A DNA stretch of 64,000 bases from Archivesica marissinica (taxonomy: Eukaryota; Mollusca; Bivalvia; Venerida; Vesicomyidae), in the NCBI GenBank assembly GCA_014843695.1, contig CM026401.1, positions 52,723,320 to 52,787,319 on the forward strand, read 5' to 3'. Positions 22,930 to 35,000 of this stretch are shown piece by piece. Each line of letters opens with the position of its first letter. The stretch's first letter is position 1. The notes under the pieces were generated by a model that saw only the letters and a program-made list of their open reading frames with translations, ran no database searches and was not told where the DNA came from. Position numbers and translations under genes: made by a program.

Positions 22930-23137
22930 GCAAACAGCATAGAGCCAGATCAGACGGCACATACCCCCACCCCACCCCACCCCCACACACTTGACTTGAT
23001 ATAACGTTCCGTCTGATATGGCTCTATGCTGTTTGCTATTTGGATATTGGAGCTAAACACGTGTCTGAATACTGAATAGCAAACTACATAGATCCTGATC
23101 AGACGCGGCGCTGATCTTGATCTATGTTGTTTGTACA
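22930..23137. repeat. paired imperfect hairpins with C-rich loop
   Basis: AACAGCATAGAGCCAGATCA and onward (25 bp) is repeated in reverse complement at about 23008-23033, around a C-rich loop. A second shorter inverted pair follows (TACATAGATCCTGATCAGAC with GATCTTGATCTATGTTG). A GATCCTGATGAGACG fragment also occurs near 23826. Confidence 0.72.
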
Positions 23138-23162
23138 TTCCGTCCAATGTATTCGGCAGGCT

Positions 23163-23402
23163 GGAAGTCGTGATAGCGCAGTGGATGCGCGTTGTGGATG
23201 CGCGTTCGCTTCAGATGCGAAAGGTCCGGAGTTCGAGCCCCGCTGGAGCCGTTACGATTGTGCCCTTAGGCAAGGCATTTAAATTCCACGTTGCCTCTTC
23301 TCTCTCCCTCGTGGCGATGGATTCCATCACGAATGAGGTCTCGAGAGTGATTAATATAAGTTGACATAACTTGTTTCGCAATCGAGCTAAAATAAATTTG
23401 TA
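23163..23402 (+). mobile_element. SINE family C, plus strand
   Basis: The tRNA-like head GTCGTGATAGCGCAGTGGAT has an internal 13-bp duplication (GTGGATGCGCGTT). Box B-like GGAGTTCGAGCCCC is followed by the body CCTTAGGCAAGGCATTTAAA and the common tail GAGAGTGATTAATATAAG...TTCGCAATCGAGCTAAAATA. Confidence 0.88.
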
Positions 23403-23614
23403 TATACTACGGGTTAATCAAGATTTGCAGTAAAGAAATCCTACCTTTTCAACATTATTAATGTACTCTTGATGAAAAATATATACACTAATGTAGACTA
23501 GGGTATGTTTGTTTTGATTCGGCTCCCCGTAGCTATGTTTCTCATGGCGATATTTCGGTGTTTGACTTAACTAAAAGTTCAGTCATCTGTAGCCGTTATT
23601 TCTATGCCCTCCCT

Positions 23615-23738
23615 CCCCCCATTGACAATTTTCCGAAAACCTTATCATATTTAGTATTTATTGTGACGTTATTTCTCGTGTTGCGACCACGCAGTTAAAG
23701 CATGCGCTCATATTACAAAGGATGCATAGATATAGACA
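23615..23738 (-). repeat. dispersed repeat, inverted partner of 19440-19556
   Basis: AATTTTCCGAAAACCTTATC, TTGCGACCACGCAGTTAAAG and CGCTCATATTACAAAGGA, in reverse complement, match 19440-19556. Preceded by a C-rich run. Confidence 0.78.
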
Positions 23739-23994
23739 CATACATCAGTATATTAAACCCATTCAACACCAAGCAACTGACATTGACTGGTGCGTGCTAT
23801 TTTTAGACCAATACAAAGTGCAGATCCTGATGAGACGTCTCGCTACATTTTGTGTAAGCCTATTTAGAGGTGTGTAGTGTTAAAAGGGTTATTCGATGTA
23901 TACAATAAAGTAAACATTTAAATAATGCAACACGATATTGAGGACGATACCACTACACTAAGTTATAGTGAAACACGCTTTTATTTTGACTAAG

Positions 23995-24165
23995 CGATTG
24001 CAAATATGAAAATGCGTCCTGTAGGCACGTGCAAATATGAAAATGCGTCCTGCAGGCACGTGCAAATATGAAAATGCGTCCTGTAGGCACGTGCAAATAT
24101 GAAAATGCGTCCTATAGGCACGTGCAATTATGAAAATTCGTCGTGTAGGCACGTACAAATATGAA
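23995..24165. repeat. 31-bp minisatellite (~5 copies)
   Basis: Unit CAAATATGAAAATGCGTCCT followed by GTAGGCACGTG. Confidence 0.93.
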
Positions 24166-24349
24166 AATGCGAAAAAATGCAATTGAAGGATAAGGGCTTG
24201 TAGGTGTTTGGTGTGCATCGAATCCATTGAATACGAAAATAAATCGATTTCATTTATGTTTTCCAATGAATGATTGCGTTTTCTAGGTAAATAAAAGGCT
24301 ATCTTTCACTGATTTCAAACAATGCAAGATGGCCTTTTCGACCACTGCT

Positions 24350-24470
24350 TACGATTCATATTCCTCCGCGATTTGATGTACGATTCATATTCCTCCGCGA
24401 TTTGATGTACGATTCATATTCCTCCGCGATTTGATGTACGATTCATATTCCTCCGCGATTTGATGTACAT
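24350..24470. repeat. 29-bp minisatellite (4 copies)
   Basis: Unit TTCATATTCCTCCGCGATTT followed by GATGTACGA, nearly identical copies. Confidence 0.94.
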
Positions 24471-24689
24471 TTGTATTTTAGCCATTTTCTGATATTCATG
24501 AACAGTAAATACAAGGTAATATATTTCAATAAATTTGTTTTGTCTGTAGATTTTAATTTTGACAACAAATAGAAACTAACTTTATAATTATACAGGAACT
24601 AGTTCTTATTACGGACGTTCACACTAACATAAATGGTTGTGCGGTTGCGTATTGTAGAGCAACGAGGCTCCAAACAGGGACAGTTAAAA

Positions 24690-24890
24690 TTAATAACTTG
24701 ATAACAAATATTATATTAGACAAAATCATTGGAAATCATAAAAGAAAATTAATTAAAATGAATAATTTGATAACAAATATTATATTAGACAAAATCATTG
24801 GAAATCATAAAAGAAAATTAATTAAAATGAATAATTTGATAACAACTATTATATTAGACAAACTCATTGGATATCATAAAAGAAAATGAA
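24690..24890. repeat. 69-bp minisatellite (~2.9 copies)
   Basis: Unit begins TTGATAACAAATATTATATT and includes CATTGGAAATCATAAAAGAA. It gives a short periodic plus-strand frame that is not a gene. Confidence 0.93.
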
Positions 24891-24948
24891 GATCTGTGTT
24901 TATTAGTGTAAGAGGGCTGTAGTTCATCTCATATAATAAGTATGTATT

Positions 24949-25195
24949 GGCTGTCCGATTAGCGCAGTGGTTAGCGTGCTCGCATCTCACCAATGCAACC
25001 CGGGTTCGATCCTCGGACCGGGAAGTATGTGAGATGGTACGGTGGTCGCCAGATCGGACAGGTGAGTTTTCTCCAGGTACTCCGGTTTCCTCCCATACGA
25101 ATGACCACATTTACGCTTTCATCCGCGCCAAACGAGAGTGATTAATATAAATTGTTAAAATTTGTTTCGCTATCGTTTTACAATAAATAAAGTTT
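24949..25195 (+). mobile_element. SINE family B, most complete copy
   Basis: The head GGCTGTCCGATTAGCGCAGT carries box A-like TTAGCGCAGTGGTTAGCG and box B-like GGGTTCGATCCTC. The body runs GATGGTACGGTGGTCGCCAG to CTCCGGTTTCCTCC. The tail CGAGAGTGATTAATATAAA...TTCGCTATCGTTTTACAATA ends in an A-rich stretch. This tail matches that of SINE C although the heads differ. Confidence 0.9.
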
Positions 25196-25449
25196 AAATT
25201 AAAAAAATAAAAATAAGTATTTCGGTGATCTATCGATGAAATACAGTCTTTTCCTACACTAATAATCTCTTATGTCATTGCTTTTAATTAATTCAATATT
25301 TTACAACTGCAATAATATGTTCTTATTTCTGGTCAAAACATGCCTTAACATTCCACAGAATGCAGCTGCGGCAATATATAATTTCAAAATATTCAGGGAA
25401 ACTCACCTCTAACTTGGTCTTTTTACCAGATGTAAGCATTCCACGACAT
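25196..25449. other. no gene recognised
   Basis: AT-rich sequence directly upstream of the sacsin-like gene's first located exon region. No exon, start codon context or promoter could be supported. Confidence 0.35.
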
Positions 25450-25583
25450 GGCCCCGAGATTATAAAACTTTTCTCAGATCTCAAACTCAAGTGATCTGAT
25501 TGGTTGATTCTGAGTGTTACTATTAGCAGAACCAATCAGACGCCTGGGATTGAGATTGGAGAACAGTTTTATAACCTCAAGGC
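25450..25583. mobile_element. MITE with ~35-bp inverted repeats
   Basis: The left end GGCCCCGAGATTATAAAACT and the right end TTTTATAACCTCAAGGC are inverted counterparts. The interior holds GTGATCTGATTGGTTGATTC. Related pieces are at 25725-25823 and 36109-36183. It is non-coding. Confidence 0.8.
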
Positions 25584-25724
25584 ATGATGTTGATAGAACG
25601 TGTGGCCCAACCCATTTGCGTTCATGTGTGTGTCAATCATTGTATTGTTTTTTAAACTAAATTCCACGACAAATACTGGAGGAAACGGAATTGAACAATG
25701 AAATATAAGCAAACAATTTCTGTT

Positions 25725-25823
25725 TCAAGTTTCTGATTGGTTCTGCTGGGTGTAAAACTCAGACCAATCAACGACCTTGAGTTAGAGATTGATATCCGAG
25801 AAAGATTTTATAACCTCGGGGCC
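25725..25823. mobile_element. MITE fragment related to 25450-25583
   Basis: It reads CTGATTGGTTCTGCTGGGTG, CTTGAGTTAGAGATTGATAT and ends TTTTATAACCTCGGGGCC, i.e. the right half of the neighbouring MITE. It ends 110 bp before the first located exon. Confidence 0.75.
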
Positions 25824-25932
25824 TTGTCTATTTGTTGGAACTGTGTTTTGTGAATTGTTTCATGGGAAAACCATGCTAACACTAAGAACACTTCGTTTCT
25901 GTAAGCGTATAATTATGTTCTATTCCACACAG

Positions 25933-26045
25933 ACGATGTTGCAACTCAAGGCATTGAAGAATTTTCTGGCATAGAGCAGCCACCTCTGCTGGAGCAAATT
26001 AAACGAATCCTTGATGAATACCGCAACGATGTTCAAATCATTAAG
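25933..26045 (+). CDS. sacsin-like gene, first located exon
   Basis: Acceptor CCACACAG precedes two bases that complete a split codon (phase 1). The exon then encodes GIEEFSGIEQPPLLEQIKRI and ends QIIK before donor GTATTTG. The QPPLLEQIKRILDEY pattern is the standard lead-in to a sacsin repeat, and the next exon starts with its N-box in phase 0. At least one more upstream exon must exist, because the first codon is incomplete and no Met is in place. Confidence 0.83.
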
Positions 26046-29000
26046 GTATTTGTTTAATTCGAATCGAGAGAGTGTTGTCTATGTCGCCTGTTTGAAAACC
26101 ATCTGTATATTATGTAGTTTCTGACATGAATGAATATGTAGGACAGGCGAGGAATGGGAACCCGAGCTATAGTGAGCTCGAGGGACGACCAGGGAATGGG
26201 AAACCGGCCCGTATAGAGCTCGAGGCACGACCGGGGAATGGGAAACCGGCCCGTATAGAGCTCGAGGGACGGCCGTGGAATGGGAAACCGACCCGTCTAG
26301 AGCTCGAGGGACGGCCGTGGAATGGGAAACCGGCCCGCATAGAGCTCGAGGGACGGCCGTGGAATGGGAAACCGACCCGTCTAGAGCTCGAGGGACGGCC
26401 GTGGAATGGGAAACCGAACCGTTTAGAGCTCGAGGGACGGCCGTGGAATGGGAAACCGAACCGTTTAGAGCTCGAGGGACGGCCATGGAATGGGAAACCG
26501 GCCCGTATAGAGCTCGAGGGACGGCCGTGGAATGGGAAACCGACCCGTCTAGAGCTCGAGGGACGGCCGTGGAATGGGAAACCGAACCGTTTAGAGCTCG
26601 AGGGACGGCCGTGGAATGGGAAACCGAACCGTTTAGAGCTCGAGGGACGGTCGTGGAATGGGAAACCGGCCCGCATAGAGCTCGAAGGACGGCCGTGGAA
26701 TGAGAAACCGAGCTATAGTGAGCTCGAGGTACGACCGGGAAATGGGAAACCGGCCCGTCAAAAGCTCGAGGGATGGCCGGAGAATGGGGAACCGGCCCGT
26801 ATAGAGCTCGAGGGACGGCCGGGGAATGGGAAACCGACCCGTATTGAGCTCGAGGGACGACCGTGGAATAAGAAACCGAACTATAGTGAGCTCGAGGGAC
26901 GACCGGGGAATGGGAAACCGCCCGTATAGAGCTCGAGGGACGGCCGGAGAATGGGGAACCGAGCTATTGTGAGCTCGAGAGACGGCCGGGGAATGGGAAA
27001 CCGACACGCATAGAGCTCGAGGGCGGCCGGGAAATGATACACCGATCTATAGTGGGATCGAGGGACGCCGGGGAACGAGAAATCGACATATACAGAGCTC
27101 GAGGGACAACTAAGGGAATGAGTGCAGAATGTTGTCAAAAATGATAATAATAATAATAATAATAAAGGTGTGCTAGAAACATGTATTTATATTTAAGCCA
27201 TCACAATGAAAAAACCTAATTAGTGTTGATAAAACACATCTCAACTAATACTAATGTTAAAAATAAACTTGGTACAAAACTCGTATATACTGTATTACAA
27301 AATACCATTATTTTTCAATTGATCGAATGGCCCGATCAGCACTGAGTTGGTTTTGTCATGATTTTTTGTCATTTTAACTATTTCTTTATGTATTCAACTC
27401 AGATTTAATTGAACCATATAACTTCGATCATTATTGTTAATACTTGTATCTAACATTGTGCTTGATCCGATAAACTTTCACAATAAATGCAGGAGTTGGT
27501 GCAAAATGCTGATGATGCAGAAGCGACTGTGATGAAAATCCTCTATGAAGGAAGAACAATTAACGAACAGAATGAAGACGAATCTGAGTATCGCAAATTC
27601 CTAAGGGTATGTAATGTGATCAAAGACACTGTTTTATTTAGGAAGCTATTACAACTATTACAGCGAGCGATCTTTTAAAATATATAAAGTTTACTTAACG
27701 TCGCTACCGGTTGCCCATTTGAGCAACGGGCAGTTTACCTTTAACAACACATTTCCTGTGCAGGCTTCAGTGGTTAGCCGGTACTTGGGTGCACCAACTT
27801 CCATAAGAAACTGCTAATTTGATGATACAAATGAAACCCGTTCTGAGCGAGGGCTCGAACCCGTGACCATCAGTGATGATAGGTTACAGTGGTATGCAAG
27901 TCAGCGACCTTAACCTGCTAGTCTTTGTGTGTTTATTTACCATTCGCAGTTCTTTAAACGACCGAATCTGATGTTAATTGTGCTCGATTGTGACGAATTA
28001 CCATTCGCAGTTCTTTAAACGACCGAATCTGACGTTAATTGTGCTCGATTGTGACGAAAATATCTAGCTTATTTAATTCTTCTAGTTTATTTAATTCTAC
28101 TAGCTTATTTAATTCGTCTAGCTTATTTAGTTCTTCTAGCTTATTTAATTCTTCTAGCTTATTTAATTCTTCTAGTTTATTTAATTCACTCTAAAGTCTG
28201 CTGCCTCAGAAAGAGCTCTTTTTTAACATTCTTAGACAGCAATAGAATCCCGGATGAGCCCCTCCCAGTTTGCAAACTCCCACCTGAGACGATGACAAAC
28301 TACTTCAATATTTACCAATATCAGCGTCAAAAGTATATTCGCCGAAAATGTATTTACAATATACTTCCCTAGATGGCACCAGAACGCACCATTTTGAATC
28401 TACATTACAAACATGTCCCAGGGAGGTTCCCCGGATCCCCACACATACCCTCGCATTCGAACCGATTTACGGCCCTGGCACGTATGCCTAACTGACGTAC
28501 CTCCTGGGATATGTCAGCTTATACTAGCGTTAGAGTGATTATTCTTTTCATATCAGGCACGTAGCAGCCATTAGGCCAAAAGGCCCGGGCCTGCACATCA
28601 TTTTGACCACACAAAAAATAATATAGAATTGTTATTGCTTTTGGTGTACATGTATAGCTAAGCAGAACAGTGTATTGTCATGTTTATTTGTTATAAAATC
28701 ATGTCCGAATTTGTCTTTTAAATGCAGCAGAATGCGGGAAATTGCATCCTAAAAAACAAAATATTCCGGGGGTGCATGCCCCCGGACCCCCTAGCAACCT
28801 CCTTCGCTACGCTCACTCAACATTCTTTACCTGGGCCTGCACATAATTTGCCTCCTGGCTACGCCCCTGCATATTATATATTTATTAGATCTCATTCATT
28901 TACATTTACAATAAAATTATGCATTAAAACACATCCAATAATTTATGTAAATGACCAATCACCATTTGATTTATAAGAGATAATAACTGTATACAATCTA

Positions 29001-32000
29001 TACCATTGCAAACACTGTAATCATTTATGTAAATGACCACTCACCATTTGATTTATAAGAGATAATAACTGTATAGATGCAATCTATACTATTGCAAACA
29101 CTGTAATCTGTTATCAAGTATACTATATAGTTAATAATTATTACTAAAAACATATGAGAATTAGGCACTATTGGTCAATGTGTAGCTCTATTGACAGCAT
29201 AGAAGGTAAGGAGGTACGGCCAGGATTGGTAATTGTGTAGATCTATTGACAGTAAGAAGGTAAGGAGGTAAGGCCAGGATTAATCGTTGTATAGATCTAT
29301 TGACAGCATAGAAGGTAAGGAGGTAAGGCCAGGATTGATCGTTGTATAGATCTATTGACAGCATAGAAGGTAAGGAGGTACGGCCAGGATTGATCATTGT
29401 ATAGATCTATTGACAGCATAGAAGGTAAGGAGGTAAGGTCAGGTTTGATCGTTGCATATATCTAATGACAGTATAGAAGGTAAGGAGGTATGGTCAGGAT
29501 TGATCGTTGTGTAGATCTATTGACAGTAGGAAGGTAAGGAGGTAAGGCCAGTATTGATCATTGTGTAGATATATTGACAGCATAGAAGGTAAGAAGGTAA
29601 GGCCAGGATTGATCGTTGTGTAGTTATATTGACAGAATAGAAGGTAAGGAGGTAAGGCCAGGATTGATCATTGTGTAGATATATTAACAGTATAGAAGGT
29701 AAGGAGGTACGGCCAGGATTGATAATTGTGTAGATATATTGACAGTATAGAAGGTAAGAAGGTAAGGCCAGGATTGATCGTTGTGTAGATATATTGACAG
29801 CATAGAAGGTAAGAAGGTAAGGCCAGGATTGATCATTGTGTACATCTATTGACAGTAGGAAGGTAAGGAGATAAGGCCAGGATTGGTCATTGTGTAAATC
29901 TATTGACAGTAGGAAGGTAAGGAGGTAAGGCCAGGATTGGTCATTGTGTAGATCTATTGATAAGGCCCGGATTGATCGTTTTGTATATATATTGACAGTA
30001 GGAAGGTAAGGAGGTAAGGCCCGGATGATGCTTAACCATGTCGTTAGTTGGTCATGTGAGTGTGTAACCATGTCGGCGGTATCCATGTTAGTGTGTAACC
30101 ATGTCGGCGGTATCCATGTTAGTGTGTAACCATGTCGGCGGTATCCATGTTAGTGTGTAACCATGTCGGCGGTATCCATGTTAGTGTGTAACCATGTCGG
30201 CGGTATCCATGTTAGTGTGTAACCATGTCGGCGGTATCCATGTTAGTGTGTAACCATGTCGGCGGTATCCATGTTAGTGTGTAACCATGTCGGCGGTATC
30301 CATGTTAGTGTGTAACCATGTCGGCGGTATCCATGTTAGTGTGTAACCATGTCGGCGGTATCCATGTTAGTGTGTAACCATGTCGGCGGTATCCATGTTC
30401 GTGTGTAACCATGTCGGCGTATCCATGTTCGTGTGTAACCATGTCGGCGGTATCCATGTTAGTGTGTAACCATGTCGGCGGTATCCATGTTAGTGTGTAA
30501 CCATTTCGGCGGTATCCATGTGAGTGTGTAACAATGTTTGCGGTATCCATGTGAGTGTGTAACCATGTCGGCGGTATCCATGTTAGTGTGTAACCATGTC
30601 TGCGGTATCCATGTTAGTGTGTAACAATGTCGGCGGTATCCATGTTAGTGTGTAACCATGTCGGCGGTATCCATGTTCGTGTGTAACCATGTCGGCGGTA
30701 TCCATGTTCGTGTGTAACCATGTCGGCGTTATCCATGTTAGTGTGTAACCATGTCGGCAGTATCCATGTTAATGTGTAACAATGTCGGCGGTATCCATGT
30801 TAGTGTGTAACAATGTCGGCGGTATTCATGTTAGTGTGTAACAATGTCGGCGGTATCCATGTTAGTGTGTAACCATGTCGGCGGTATCCATGTTAGTGTG
30901 TAACCATGTCGGCGGTATCCATGTTAGTGTGTAACAATGTCGGCGATATCCATGCCAGAGTGTGTAACAATGTCGGCGGTATCCATGCCAAAGTGTGTAA
31001 CAATGTCGGCGGTATCCATGCCAGAGTGTGTAACAATGTTGGTGTGTGACCTTGTCAGTATGTAACCATGACGACGTGTGTCTTATGTCGGTGTGTAAGC
31101 ATGACGGTGTATGACAATGTCGGTACGTAACCGTTATAGTGTGTGTAACCATCATACGCTGGCGTACACTAGCGTCATCATCCAATTATTCATCTATATG
31201 ATTTACTTTTTTTATTATACTTCTATATTTCAGGCCCCCGCATTAGTATTCTATAATGATGCTACCTTCACCGCAGACGACTGGAGGGGAATAAAGGCAA
31301 TATACACTAGCGTAAAGAGAGATGATCCTCTCAAAATTGGCCGATTTGGTCTAGGGTTCAAATCGGTATTTCACCTGACAGGTACATTATACTTCTACAA
31401 AATAACAATTGTGATTGTACATGTAAACATTATATCAACAAAGTGTTATAGATGAAATTTGCTTTCTTTACGGTTTATCGTGTGTGTGTTTTACGTTTAT
31501 TTATCGTCGCTACCGGTTGCCCATATGAGTGACGCCTCCTGAAGAGATGATTAATTTAGATTGTTGGAGGATAGTGTAATGATACAGATTCCAGAGTCTC
31601 CTCTGGTTCTTTTACGTGCATGATGTAAACCACTGACACAATACCTCGGTTTAATATCCTATCTGAAAGACTGTTAATTTTGTTATTGTTAGACTGTTAT
31701 TGTGTTTACATATTAAACAATCTGGGTAGGTCATTTGTGCATTGTGCGTGTCACTAAAGTCTTGTAGGGCAAGTACATTATTATAAGTATTAAAATATTC
31801 ATCTGTCACGCAAATTTGGGATTAATTATAATACCAACGGTATTGTATCGTACCTATACCTTCTGCCCGCCTAGTTCAATGTTTTCAGAGAATCCTAGGT
31901 TATGCTATGTTACTTGGTGATGAAAAATGTGCAGCCAGCCCGGGTCTCGAAACCTGGACCTTTCGCTTACAAGGCCAACGCTCTACTGACTGCGCTAGCT

Positions 32001-35000
32001 GTTTCGCTTTACGCGTGAACTAACACCTCCATCTGTTTTCTTTACGTTTATTTATCGTCGCTACCGGTTGCCCATATGAGCGACGCCTCCTGAAGAGATT
32101 AGTCATTTTAGATTTTGGAGGATAGTGCATGATACAGACAGAGACCCATTACAGAGTCTCCTCTGGTTCTTTTACGTGCACGATGTAAAGCACCGACACG
32201 AGTCCCATCTGAACGACTGTTAATTTTATTAGGGTCAGACTGGGGATCGAACCTACGATCCCTGTATTACCAGTCCAGCGTATTACCACTGGACTACATC
32301 TTCTCATCTATCCAATATGTGTATCCATCTCCCTTTCACTACTTGTCTATAATGTATGTTCTATCTTTCTTAGCTTTGAAGAATAAAAATCAGGGACTTA
32401 TGCCGCTTTTATCAACGTATAGGGCATCTATTTTGAGGCCCCCTATACATTGTAACTCATGGAGTATATATATATATTAACGGTTCGTTATGTATGACCA
32501 ATAATAGTACTCCTACATTTCTTCGAAATATTGATTTCAATTGGCAATTATATTAAAGCGACACTGTGAAAACGCAAATTTCTACCGAATGTAATTTGCT
32601 AGTAATTTTCCTCCAAATATTTGCCTCAAAAACGAGTATTTCAACAAATAAACATATGCAATATAATGTAAATAGGGTCGACATTCATGCGTAATACAAT
32701 GTGCTTATCCTGAATAACACGATATATGGTACATATTTACCGTAATATCTCACATATGTAACTATTCATATTTATTTGTAGACTAAGCATATTTATTTGC
32801 AGAATAATCTTAGTTAAATTATCTGTAAACGAACATATCATGTGTTTAGTATTGACTCCAGTGACAAACAAACATCAATTGAGGAGAGTGAATATCCTAC
32901 TGTCACTTTTGAAAGTTTGCGTACCACAAAAACACTATTTATTGATTCATGGTATGTATTCAGAAGCATATGTAGTAGCAATGCATGAAATGACGTGAAA
33001 AAATGCATTTTATTATTTGCTTTTTGCAATATAATGTCGCTTTATATTAAGCTTTCAAGTATATCAGGTTTTATGGATTAATGATTGATATGAATTAGAC
33101 ACCGCGGTCTACAACAATACGCCCCGCAAATAATGTATGTATGAATATGTATATTTTCTTTTCAGATTATCCGTGTATAATCAGCGGTGAGTATGCGTTA
33201 TTCATCAATCCACACGCACGTGAATCTGGACGAATATGTGTCATGGTGAAATTGGTGAATCTGAAGAAATGGCATCGACTTAACTATCCTGATTACATGG
33301 ATACGTTAGGAGGAACATTTGGATTTTCTGAAAATGCACTCGATAAAGGAACATTTGAGGGCACGATGTTTTGGTTTCCTCTACGACAAACACCGTCCCC
33401 GCTTTCAAATAACATATACCCAGAAGATCAAGTGTTGAATCTATTACAAGCCTTTCTAACTGAATCAAATAGAAGTCTGATATTTCTGAAGACGATATGT
33501 ACTGTCCAACTGTACGTTAATCATCACCATGTGGACGACATATTGGCAAACACCATGACAAAAACACACGAGCGTAACTCCGAACTTGAGCAAATGAATT
33601 TTGGAAAAGATACTGCATGTTACACAGTGAAAATCAGAAACAAGCATGATGACCTGGTTCAGAAGAGAAAGGCATTTCTACGTGAGCTTAAGGAAATAGG
33701 CAACAACGTGCCAAGTGAATCTATTCACTGGGTGTTCAATGCAACAGTCCATACGGAATGGAAATGTACATCAGAAGAAACAAAAGTAGCCAAATCTCGC
33801 TGGCTGATCTTGAACTATTTAAAGGGTGGTGAAATCTCAACGAGAATGAAAGAACTAATGCAAGACGAAGATTTAGGTTATCCGCATATTGTTGGCTTAG
33901 CTGCTCCTATTAGTGAAACAAGCGAATACAACAGTACCTCAGGGCACGTGTTTTGTTATCAGCCTTTACCGCAAGAGAGTACATCCACGACCGGGTTACC
34001 TGTACATTTAAATGCCTTCTTCGCCTTAAGTCAAAATAGAAGGCAAATTAGATGGCCGGACCAAGATGATAGTTCCAATGCACAGGGAGATCCAAAAATA
34101 GAATGGAATATCTCACTTAAATCAGAAATCTTTCCAGATGCATATAGTAAACTTATTGATGAAATGATCAATTTGAGCCAGGAAGAGCGAAACCCAGAAC
34201 ATGCTGTGAAAGCTGTGTACAATACAATTCCGGAGTTGCCTCTAGTCGATCAGCATTGGACAGAATTAGGACATGAAGTTGCAATTTTGTGTAAAGAGCA
34301 AAATATTATATTTTCAGAACAAGAGGATGGAAACTGGATCCGTGCAGTGGAAGCAGTATATTCAAACTTCCATGTATATACACATATTAGTCAGACATGC
34401 CAAGCGACAGTGTTTGATCTTCTAGTCGCGGACAAAGTCAACGTTGTTAGAGTTCCTGAATACGTGACTGATGCTCTGGAAAGTAGTGGTGCTACATTGG
34501 TGTACATCACACCTGCATTTCTGAAATCTCACATGAAAAACAACTACTCTTACAAGAAGCTGGACTTCGAACAAAAGCAAGATCTGATCGAGTTTATCCT
34601 ATATGCTCCTTCTGACGACGGGATTGGGGCTTTGGAATTGGTGCCACTTGAAGATGGAACATTTGTCACATTCTCTGCTGGAGAAGACATATTCTTAGAA
34701 TCCCAAGATGTTACTGATATCTTTCCCGGAAAGAAAGGAAATTTTGTCTCCACAAATCTGAGGCCAAATATATCAGAGCTGTTGAGAACTATTGTTGAAA
34801 CAGGTATGTACCTTTACTGAAGTACATTTTAAAAAATATACATGCTGATAATATGCTGATAAAGTTTTTATAATATAAACTTTTATAAAGTAGTCATCTA
34901 CATATGTGTTAACTTAGTATGAACATAACACTTACCTTAAATAAGGAAACTGCGCTAGATGAACGCATTTGGTGTAGTCCTGTCACATTGGGGTATTTTG

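Noticed and set aside
24949..25025. Functional tRNA gene at the head of SINE B (and similar heads of A, C, D)
   Set aside because: Box A and B are good, but acceptor and anticodon stems do not close well. Each head is joined to a conserved SINE body present in several copies.
26126..26929. 267-codon plus-strand frame (and long minus-strand frames) as a gene
   Set aside because: Produced by a 42-bp tandem repeat whose unit is a multiple of three. It lies inside an intron of a gene whose exons join in phase around it.
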